Positions 1 to 5,487 of a DNA stretch of 8,691 nt are shown one piece after another. Below the pieces are notes generated by a model. The model made no database searches. It saw only the letters and a program-made list of their open reading frames with translations, and was not told the DNA's origin. The stretch comes from Bryobacterales bacterium (lineage in GTDB: Bacteria; Acidobacteriota; Terriglobia; Bryobacterales; Bryobacteraceae), in the NCBI GenBank assembly GCA_003142355.1, contig PLMF01000384.1, positions 1 to 8,691 of the forward strand. The letters are read 5' to 3'. Both the position numbers and the translations under genes were made by a program. The number at the start of each line of letters is the position of its first letter. The first letter of the stretch is position 1.

Positions 1-123
1 CTGGAAGATTTCATTTACCGCCAGATGTTGAGCTACCGCCGGCCGCCGTGGAATCTGTTCACGGGTTCGCCCGAGCGCGTGCAGTCGCTGCTCTACGCGC
101 TATCGGCGGAGGGCGGCGGGTAA
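1..123 (+). CDS. 3' end of an unidentified protein-coding gene (partial)
   Basis: Frame 1 is open from the first base to a TAA at 121-123 and gives 40 residues, from LEDFIYRQML to LLYALSAEGGG. It includes a basic-aromatic patch, YRRPPWNLF, near the middle. The start lies outside the window. Reading is supported by codons with G or C at most third positions and by the convergent layout: the stop lies 48 bp before the stop of the next gene on the other strand, as is usual for a real gene end. I do not recognise the family from this short tail, and it has no membrane segment or motif that would fix a function. The overlapping plus-strand frame that starts at 48 runs across the convergent gene and is not credible. 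Confidence 0.6.
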   Translation: MEDFIYRQMLSYRRPPWNLFTGSPERVQSLLYALSAEGGG

Positions 124-140
124 TATTTCCCGGACACGTT

Positions 141-171
141 GCCGAAGGGCGTTACCGGTCTCCGCCCTGGC
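141..171. terminator. possible bidirectional terminator hairpin between convergent genes
   Basis: The 48-bp space between the two converging stop codons holds an interrupted inverted repeat. GCC (141-143) pairs with GGC (169-171) and AGGGCG (146-151) pairs with CGCCCT (163-168). That makes 9 base pairs with a 2-nt bulge and an 11-nt loop. There is no T tract on either side, so it would not be a classical intrinsic terminator. Position is the main argument for it. Confidence 0.35.
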
Positions 172-3100
172 TCACCCGCGTATCTTCACCGCGAACAGCG
201 TATGGTGGGCAAGCAGGAACAGCGTCCGGCCATCGGGGCCGCCAAAAACAATGTCGATCGGACGCTCCGGCACGTCGATCTGCCCGATCTGCTTACCGGT
301 ACGGTCGTAGACGAAAACTTGCCCGTTCGCGACGTAGACATTGCCCTTCGCGTCGACGGCCACGCATTCACCGCCGCGCTGCGCAAAGGGCTGCAGGTCG
401 CCGAGCGTTCCGTCCGCGTTCACCAGCGCTCTGTACGTAACGTCTTCGGAGTCGCTGCTAACATAGATATGGTCGCCGGGCGCGCCACTCACGAAACCGT
501 AGGTGTCCAGAGTATCGGAGAAGCGCCATCCCGCGATGGAGTCCGCTGGGCCCTGCTGGAATACACGGAACGCCGGTAGAAATATGCTGCCGTCCGGCGA
601 AACGTATTCCTTTGCTTTCGGCGTGGACACGTCTTCCTGGAACATCTGCGCCAGCGTCTTGTAGACTAGCGTTTCCAGATCCAGGTGAGTTTTGAACTGG
701 CCGTCGTTCCAGTAGTTGACCGGCAGAACCACACGCGCCGACGGATGCGGCCGTGCCGCCTGCGGCGACAACACGGTGATCTGGTCCTTGGGCGATCCCG
801 GACTGAAAGAGTACACCGTGCCCTCCGGTCCGGACGAAGAAAGCATCAACAGGCTGCCGGCCTTGTCGAATACCAGGTTTACAGCATCCAGTGGACTGTC
901 TCGCTCGATGGTGAGTCCTTCGGCCGCCGACCAGCCGTAGATGCGCTGCTCATGGTGATCGACGAAATAGAGTTTACCGAACGCGTCCACGGCGGCGCCG
1001 GAAATGGAAAAGAATCCGTCTTCCAACTTCTGCACCTTCGAGCCCGGCTCCAGGACCACCGAGGCATCGGCGGCAGCGGGCGCGGTTGGCGCCGCGGGAA
1101 TGTCGAGTACGGCAAACTCGCGCTCACGTGTCGTGAGATGATGCGTCACATCTTCAATTGAGTTCTCATAGGGGAATTTGCTCACTCGCAGAAAGGTGCC
1201 GCAGCCGTTTTGATCGCAGATCGGATACCCGGCCTCCGCATTCACATGCACGTTGCGAAAGTGAATGTCCGCCGAATGGTACAGCCGGACCGCCGTGGGA
1301 AACGGCGCGCGGGAGCGTGCCACGCGGTAGGCGTGATAATTGGCGATCGTGATATTCTTCGACCAGTCTATTTCGAGCGACAGCGAATCGGGACTCTCGC
1401 CCGCTTCCTCTTCCGTCTGCGGTGAGTTGACATCCCAGTTCTCAACGTGGTCGAACTTGATCTCGGTCCGCACATGGTGCTCGTTGGAAAGTTCATAGAC
1501 ATGGCCGGGAGTCTTGGTGTCGGAGACATAGAATCCCGCCTGCGTGTACGTGTCGGGAGTCCAGATGTCGGCGAAGGTTCCGCCGCCGCCCTGCGTCACC
1601 CACAGACTCGGATACTGCCCGTCCCATCGCTTGCGCAGGTCCGCGTCGGCCGTGCGGTGGTTGTTGCCTGCGCCCGGACCTATCAGACGCACATCGTCGA
1701 TCAGCGACCCGGCGCCCGCGCGCCACAATATCCCCACCGCACGTGGATTTATGCCGCTGGTCGCGACCCCGAAGCCGCTCAGCATGTTGCTCCCTCCGGC
1801 TGGTGCGTCGATGACCGCGCGCGGCGCGCCGGCCCCTTGAAAGGCCGGCGTATTATCCGGCAGAACGAACTGGGTCGCCGTAGGATGCAGCCCGATCATC
1901 ACTGTGTCCGGTTTCAGCGCCAGCGTGTCACTGACGACGTATTGGCCGCTCGGGAAATAGAGTGCCCGGTGCCGATCGATCGCCTTGCGGATGGCGGTCG
2001 TGTCGTCGGTCTTGCCGTCTCCGGCGACGCCGAGCGAGTGCACGTTCACCCAATCCGTGGTGGCCGGCAGCGCCGGAATGGCGGCTGCCATCGGCGCGGG
2101 CAGGCTGGTGAGCGGTGTGGCGCTGTAGAGGGTGTCGATGGAACCGGTCCTTCCTTCGCCCGCCAGGATCAGTCCATGATTGAAATTCGCCACCCGGTAG
2201 ATCGGCCCCTTGCCGGCAACTTTCTTCCCGCTTTCGCGGAACAGCGCGAAAACCGGAACGTTCTTCAAAACGGCGTTCTCGAATCCGATTTCGTTCAGCG
2301 GGCTCTTCTCGTTGCTGATGATCACCGCCGCACCGCTGACATTTTCGAAGCGGCTGTCTTTGACCCACAACTGATCGTAGTAATGTGCGTCTATTTCGAT
2401 GGCGGTGGGGACGTCGCGGAAGGTATCGCGGATCAGCGTGAGCCCGGCATTATGCTCGCGAATCGAAGATTCCCGCTGCCCCTGGAACTCCGAATCGATC
2501 AGCGTGAACTGCCAGCCGGGCGAGGTCATGTCTGTGAGAATGCCGTAGCGTCCGCCATAGATATGCAGATCTTCGGCCTCGTTGCCGACTTCGGTCAGGG
2601 CCGCGAGCCCGGAACCGATGTGGAAATCCATGTGCGTGAGAAAGGCATGTTGCGCCGCGTGGAAGCGAATCGCCACGGCGGCCGGGTTGCCGTCGCCGAT
2701 CTCGAAGTCGATGTTGCTCATCGCCGAATGGAAGGTGTTCTGATTCGCGTCCTGGATCGCGTCATTTGGCGGAACACTGTCCGGTGGTGGAAACGGCACG
2801 CGGAACCCTCCCCGGCCTGCGCCTCCGCCGGGGCCCCCGAGTCCGCTGCGCGCTCCGGCAAATGTCACCATCACGCCCACACCTTTCTGAAACCCTGGCG
2901 TATTGGCCGCCAGCACGAACATGGGTCGCGTTGCGCCGTAGCCGATGAGCCGGACGCCCGGCCACACGTAGATGGTGCGCGTCAGCCGGTACCGGCCGGG
3001 AGCGACAAAAACAACTCCTTGACGCGTGCCGTCGATGGCAGACTGGATGGCGGCGCTATCGTCGCTGGTTCCGTCCGCGTGCGCGCCGAATTGCGGGGCA

Positions 3101-3222
3101 ATTAGATGAACTGCTCGAGGGTCGTCCGGCCGCGTGACTATCGAGGATGCGGCGAAAACACCGGAAGAGATGCCACCCAACCACACGGCGGCTGCCAGGA
3201 TCTTACGAATGTGGGTATGCAT
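172..3222 (-). CDS. secreted tandem beta-helix (GH55-like / pectate lyase superfamily) protein with C-terminal SMP-30-like propeller
   Basis: This 1016-aa exported protein probably binds or cleaves a polysaccharide. Residues 1-24 form a signal peptide (MHTHIRK, hydrophobic core, GVFA then ASS). Two pectate-lyase-3-type units follow. The first starts at about 42 with FGAHADGTSDDSAAIQSAID, the second at about 397 with LGVAGDGKTDDTTAIRKAID; each continues into a beta-strand-rich coil. Tandem helices of this kind are the plan of GH55 beta-1,3-glucanases, and the stretch 577-605 (YELSNEHH ... NSPQTEEE) looks like the GH55 active-site region, with E581 and E604 as candidate acids; this match is from memory. 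Residues 124-150 are a Gly/Pro-rich insertion. After an Ala/Pro linker (708-720), residues 725-1016 resemble an SMP-30/gluconolactonase beta-propeller, ending in GGPDGRTLFLLAHHTLFAVKI. An in-frame TAG 21 nt upstream of the ATG fixes the start, since no earlier ATG intervenes. Substrate unknown: glucan or pectin are the leading guesses. Confidence 0.85.
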   Translation of the reverse strand: MHTHIRKILAAAVWLGGISSGVFAASSIVTRPDDPRAVHLIAPQFGAHADGTSDDSAAIQSAIDGTRQGVVFVAPGRYRLTRTIYVWPGVRLIGYGATRPMFVLAANTPGFQKGVGVMVTFAGARSGLGGPGGGAGRGGFRVPFPPPDSVPPNDAIQDANQNTFHSAMSNIDFEIGDGNPAAVAIRFHAAQHAFLTHMDFHIGSGLAALTEVGNEAEDLHIYGGRYGILTDMTSPGWQFTLIDSEFQGQRESSIREHNAGLTLIRDTFRDVPTAIEIDAHYYDQLWVKDSRFENVSGAAVIISNEKSPLNEIGFENAVLKNVPVFALFRESGKKVAGKGPIYRVANFNHGLILAGEGRTGSIDTLYSATPLTSLPAPMAAAIPALPATTDWVNVHSLGVAGDGKTDDTTAIRKAIDRHRALYFPSGQYVVSDTLALKPDTVMIGLHPTATQFVLPDNTPAFQGAGAPRAVIDAPAGGSNMLSGFGVATSGINPRAVGILWRAGAGSLIDDVRLIGPGAGNNHRTADADLRKRWDGQYPSLWVTQGGGGTFADIWTPDTYTQAGFYVSDTKTPGHVYELSNEHHVRTEIKFDHVENWDVNSPQTEEEAGESPDSLSLEIDWSKNITIANYHAYRVARSRAPFPTAVRLYHSADIHFRNVHVNAEAGYPICDQNGCGTFLRVSKFPYENSIEDVTHHLTTREREFAVLDIPAAPTAPAAADASVVLEPGSKVQKLEDGFFSISGAAVDAFGKLYFVDHHEQRIYGWSAAEGLTIERDSPLDAVNLVFDKAGSLLMLSSSGPEGTVYSFSPGSPKDQITVLSPQAARPHPSARVVLPVNYWNDGQFKTHLDLETLVYKTLAQMFQEDVSTPKAKEYVSPDGSIFLPAFRVFQQGPADSIAGWRFSDTLDTYGFVSGAPGDHIYVSSDSEDVTYRALVNADGTLGDLQPFAQRGGECVAVDAKGNVYVANGQVFVYDRTGKQIGQIDVPERPIDIVFGGPDGRTLFLLAHHTLFAVKIRG

Positions 3223-3227
3223 TGCCT

Positions 3228-3252
3228 TACTGTTCCTGTCCTACCTACAGTA
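3228..3252 (-). promoter_or_regulatory. leader hairpin with Shine-Dalgarno-like loop before the beta-helix gene
   Basis: Immediately before the start codon of the beta-helix/propeller gene, the mRNA would read TACTGT, a 13-nt purine-rich loop AGGTAGGACAGGA, then ACAGTA, then AGGCA and ATG. The 6-bp stem is perfect. The loop carries the best ribosome-binding candidate (AGGA), 11-12 nt from the start, while a second weak one (AAGG) lies only 2 nt away. The site may be a normal ribosome-binding region with chance pairing, or a small translational control element. Confidence 0.3.
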
Positions 3253-3426
3253 CAACAGTGCCAAGGGCGACGATCTGGCCGCCTGCATACCGGGAACTCC
3301 GGCCCGCCGCGCATGCCCAGGTTTGCTCCCTGCCAGATCAGGGAAGATCTATCCGGCTGCGCTCCTAGGACAGAGTCTGGGCTAGTTTCCCATAACCCAC
3401 TAAGATTTCACGACCGCTCATCGGAA

Positions 3427-3460
3427 AACTGCCCGCAGTTACGTCCACTTCGGCGCAGTT
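3427..3460. promoter_or_regulatory. candidate operator: palindrome AACTGC-CC-GCAGTT with extra half-site
   Basis: AACTGC (3427-3432) and GCAGTT (3435-3440) form a perfect 6+2+6 palindrome. A further GCAGTT lies at 3455-3460, exactly 20 bp from the second half-site, about two helical turns, so the sites would face the same side of the DNA. It lies about 205-240 bp upstream of the beta-helix gene. No regulator gene is in the window, so assignment as an operator is inference from symmetry and spacing. Confidence 0.3.
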
Positions 3461-3547
3461 CGGTATCGTTGGAGTCAGTCGGGATAGGGGCGTCGCGCGG
3501 TGCTTCTTTCGCTGCGTGGACAATTCATACGGGATATTTGCCGATGC

Positions 3548-3576
3548 CCCATCCCTTCCAATGGTCCTCGGATGGG
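3548..3576 (-). terminator. possible terminator hairpin after the OmpA gene
   Basis: CCCATCC (3548-3554) and GGATGGG (3570-3576) give a perfect 7-bp stem with a 15-nt loop, and the stem begins 1 nt past the OmpA stop codon in the direction of transcription. The loop holds a smaller CCA/TGG pairing. No T run follows on the minus strand, so it could be a 3'-end stabilising structure or a factor-assisted stop rather than an intrinsic terminator. Confidence 0.35.
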
Positions 3577-3577
3577 C

Positions 3578-4438
3578 CTACTTAGTGGCAATCTCGACCA
3601 GTTCGACGCGCCGGTTCTTGGCTCTTCCGTCGTCGGTCTTGTTGGAGGCCAGGGGCGCCCAGGGTCCGGCGCCGAAGGCTACCAGGCGCGCGGCGGCGAT
3701 GCCGTGCCTGGAGACCAGATCGGTGATGACTGACTGGGCGCGCTCCTGGGAAAGACGCATGTTGCCGGTGGCGTCGCCGGCCATGTCGGTGTGCCCGACG
3801 ATTCCGACCTTCAGCGCGGGGTTGTTGGTGAGCAGCTTGGCGATCTCGTCGATGGCCGGCTTGGAGTCGGGCTTGATGTCGCTCTTGGCGGTGTCGAAGT
3901 TGATGCCGTAGATGGCCACGCTGCCGGTGTCGGCGATGCTGGATGCCATGCCGGCGGCATTCATGGTCACGTCCTGCTGCATGAGCTGCTTCTCGACGAC
4001 GGTCTGGTAGTAGTCACCGCCATGGGCTTCGATCAGCACCCACACTTCCTTGCCGTCTTTCGTAAGGCGCAAGGTGGTGTTGTACCCATTGCCGTATGGT
4101 GAATCGTCCATCACCTGTCCGCCGGCGGCACGCGCGGCATTTTGCAGGTTGCGAATGATCTGAAGGTCGGACACCCCGGGGGTGTCTCGTTTTCGGTAGT
4201 ATGGGATCTTGATCGTGCGGCCCTCGATCGCCTGGCGCGTCTTCTTGCCGTTCAGGGTGACGGTGAAGGTGGCCGAATCGAACTGAACATCGCTGTAGCC
4301 GTCGATGAAGAATCCGGGCATACGCGTGATTCCGGGGTAATCCTTCGATCCGGCCCTATCCGCCTGGCCGAAGGCGATTGAAGACAGCGTGAGCGCGGCA
4401 AGCGCCACGAGGAGAGTGCGGAAAATGAGTTTCATCAT
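3578..4438 (-). CDS. OmpA-family peptidoglycan-binding envelope protein
   Basis: This 286-aa exported protein should tether the outer membrane or a periplasmic complex to the cell wall. Residues 1-25 are a signal peptide (MMKLIFRTLLVALAALTLSSIAFGQA). Residues about 28-160 form an N-terminal domain of the type (KDYPGITRMPGFFIDGY ... EGRTIKIPYY ... LQIIRNLQNAARAAGG) found in many OmpA-family proteins and similar in style to DUF4892. Residues 172-285 are the OmpA C-terminal domain: YGINFDTAKSDIKPDS, GHTDMAGDATGNMRLSQERAQSV and GRAKNRRVELVEI. D218 and R233 have the 15-residue spacing of the diaminopimelate-contacting Asp/Arg pair described for Acinetobacter OmpA. There is no N-terminal beta-barrel and no lipobox, so it is probably periplasmic. 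Two ATGs sit at the start. The AAGGTG Shine-Dalgarno at 4441-4446 lies 2 nt from the first (4438) and 5 nt from the second (4435), which makes the second the likelier start. Confidence 0.9.
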   Translation of the reverse strand: MMKLIFRTLLVALAALTLSSIAFGQADRAGSKDYPGITRMPGFFIDGYSDVQFDSATFTVTLNGKKTRQAIEGRTIKIPYYRKRDTPGVSDLQIIRNLQNAARAAGGQVMDDSPYGNGYNTTLRLTKDGKEVWVLIEAHGGDYYQTVVEKQLMQQDVTMNAAGMASSIADTGSVAIYGINFDTAKSDIKPDSKPAIDEIAKLLTNNPALKVGIVGHTDMAGDATGNMRLSQERAQSVITDLVSRHGIAAARLVAFGAGPWAPLASNKTDDGRAKNRRVELVEIATK

Positions 4439-4440
4439 TG

Positions 4441-4446
4441 CACCTT
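4441..4446 (-). promoter_or_regulatory. ribosome binding site deciding between two OmpA gene starts
   Basis: The minus strand reads AAGGTG, matching the anti-Shine-Dalgarno core, just before two consecutive ATG codons. Spacing is 2 nt to the first and 5 nt to the second, favouring the second ATG (first base at 4435) and a protein of 285 residues beginning MKLIFRTLL. Confidence 0.55.
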
Positions 4447-4474
4447 GGTAAACCTTGTTTGTCGATTGGAAACG

Positions 4475-4499
4475 GGCAGGAATGCTTGGGATTCCTACC
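4475..4499 (-). terminator. hairpin between the LolA-like gene and the OmpA gene (terminator or attenuator)
   Basis: In minus-strand RNA, GGUAGGAAU pairs with AUUCCUGCC through a 7-nt loop (CCCAAGC), giving 9 pairs including one U-G wobble, followed by CGUUU. On the plus strand the same position is a C-A mismatch, so the fold favours the transcript of these two genes. It begins 23 nt after the upstream stop codon and ends 36 nt before the OmpA start. It could terminate or attenuate transcription between the two genes, or shape the OmpA leader. Confidence 0.45.
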
Positions 4500-4522
4500 G
4501 GTGTAAACGATTGCGCGAATGG

Positions 4523-5287
4523 TCATTGCCGCCGGCCGCCGGATTTCACAGTAGCGTCGCCGGTGGCCTTGCCGGTCTTCAGGTCCACCTGGCCGGACCC
4601 ATGCGCATCGATGTTGGTTTCAAAGTGGACGTGCATCCCCTCGGCCGTCCACTCGCCCTGCGCCTGCGCCGTACAGTTTGCGGGCGCGGCCAGCAGCGCG
4701 GCAGCCGGCTTCTCGAAGCGCAGTTCTTTCACTTCCAGCATCACCATCGGTTGGGCGCCCGGAAAGGTAATCTCCGCCTTGACGGGATAGTTGCCGTTCA
4801 CGGCAATCCAAATTCTCGACTTGCCCTGGTCGCTGGTGCTTTCCGTGAGGTTGGCCGCGATGCCGTTCACGTTCTCCCGGCGCACTATGTTCTTGTTCAG
4901 TTTGGCGAGTTCTTCGGCGGATGGGGCGGGGGTGGCAATCGGATCGTACATGTTGGGCATGTCCGGCGCGGTGTAAGTCATCCAGGAGCAGGTGTTCTGG
5001 ATTACATCGAGGGTGTAGACCTTGTGAGCCACCAGGTCGAACCAGTGGCGCGCGTGAATGGCCTTGGAGTGCCCCGCCTGGGGCGCCACGGTCACGTCGA
5101 CGAACTCCCTGGGGCCGAAGCGAGAGACCTTCGCCTCCACGGGATTTCCCGACATCGCTTCAAGCGCTAAGCTCGAAGAGGCGGTGAGGGTGTAGGACTG
5201 CGGCACAGAGGACTGGGCCGGAAGGAGTGGAACCAGCAAACCGCCGGCGACTGCCAGAGGTATGAAGCGGATAACGCGAGCACACAT
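4523..5287 (-). CDS. secreted LolA-like / uncharacterised envelope protein
   Basis: This is a 254-aa protein I cannot assign to a named family. Residues 1-25 are a signal peptide (MCARVIRFIPLAVAGGLLVPLLPAQ). The mature part, about 30-205, has the strand pattern of LolA- or DUF4412-like folds: YTLTASSSLALEA, then EFVDVTVAP, a WFDLVAHKVYTLD segment, RIWIAVNGNYPVKAEITFPG, and LRFEKPAAALLAAPANC near the end, which recalls how such domains finish. Only two cysteines lie in the mature protein, C100 (NTCSWMTY) and C205, and they could form a disulfide. Residues 206-254 are a polar tail (HVHFETNIDAHGSGQVDLKTGKAT...). A role in handling lipid or another hydrophobic ligand in the periplasm is possible but is an inference from fold style alone. 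The start is firm: AAGGTG lies 8 nt before the ATG, and a TAA in frame overlaps that site. The OmpA gene follows 84 bp downstream. Confidence 0.8.
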   Translation of the reverse strand: MCARVIRFIPLAVAGGLLVPLLPAQSSVPQSYTLTASSSLALEAMSGNPVEAKVSRFGPREFVDVTVAPQAGHSKAIHARHWFDLVAHKVYTLDVIQNTCSWMTYTAPDMPNMYDPIATPAPSAEELAKLNKNIVRRENVNGIAANLTESTSDQGKSRIWIAVNGNYPVKAEITFPGAQPMVMLEVKELRFEKPAAALLAAPANCTAQAQGEWTAEGMHVHFETNIDAHGSGQVDLKTGKATGDATVKSGGRRQ

Positions 5288-5295
5288 TGCGTCTT

Positions 5296-5301
5296 CACCT
5301 T
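5296..5301 (-). promoter_or_regulatory. strong ribosome binding site fixing the start of the LolA-like gene
   Basis: The minus strand reads TAAGGTGAAGACGCA before the ATG. AAGGTGA matches the anti-Shine-Dalgarno region well at a spacing of 8 nt, and the TAA overlapping it is an in-frame stop, so no upstream start is possible. Confidence 0.65.
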
Positions 5302-5376
5302 AGCTTTCTCCGCCCTGTCTATCGAGGCAGGATACGGGGTGAAAAGATCCAAAGATAAAACAGGTCTAAAGGCCGT

Positions 5377-5411
5377 ATTGTATGATACTAACCAAATCCG
5401 CCCAATTGCAA
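5377..5411 (-). promoter_or_regulatory. candidate sigma-70-type promoter of the LolA-like gene
   Basis: Two overlapping minus-strand arrangements are visible in an unusually AT-rich patch. One is TTGGGC (5400-5405), 17 bp, TACAAT (5377-5382). The other is TTGCAA (5406-5411), 18 bp, TATCAT (5382-5387). Each -10 matches the consensus at 5 of 6 positions while the -35 elements are weak to fair. The 5' leader to the start at 5287 would be about 80-90 nt. The same promoter could serve the OmpA gene if the hairpin between them is read through. Confidence 0.45.
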
Positions 5412-5487
5412 CAACGCCCGGTCCCGCAGGACGATTCCCTCACTTTCTCAGCCAATCGGAAGGCGGCGGGTAGGCGTGCCCGCGTGG

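Larger units (their letters stand above)
3223..3577. other. 355-bp intergenic region between the OmpA gene and the beta-helix gene
   Basis: I see no convincing gene on either strand. Short plus-strand frames here are continuations of antisense frames from the neighbouring gene and lack family resemblance. The region must contain the promoter of the beta-helix gene if that gene is transcribed alone, but no good -35/-10 pair is visible on the minus strand. It does contain a hairpin next to the OmpA stop, a 14-bp palindrome at 3427-3440 with a third half-site at 3455-3460, and a perfect 8-bp inverted repeat, GATCTGGC (3272-3279) with GCCAGATC (3332-3339), which could fold a long 5' leader. Confidence 0.5.

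Noticed and set aside
48..579. Plus-strand frames of 130 and 146 codons near the left edge
   Set aside because: They overlap the end of the partial gene and the propeller-coding region of the convergent gene, whose reading has domain support.
2770..2860. Gly/Pro-rich segment in the beta-helix protein as a frameshift scar
   Set aside because: The reading frame stays open and resumes beta-helix-like sequence on both sides, so it is better explained as a flexible loop insertion.
1447..3105. 552-codon open frame on the plus strand
   Set aside because: It lies wholly opposite the beta-helix gene, its product is Arg/Gly/Val-rich with no family resemblance or signal, and long antisense frames are expected in GC-rich coding DNA.
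3106..3585. Plus-strand frames across the 355-bp gap
   Set aside because: They begin or end inside antisense coding sequence, have no ribosome site or recognisable domain, and differ from each other only by frame.
5421..5483. Terminator after the rhamnosidase gene
   Set aside because: The two visible dyads (GTCC-CGCA-GGAC, and GCGGG/CCCGC with an 8-nt loop) have only 4-5 pairs and no T run; too weak to annotate.
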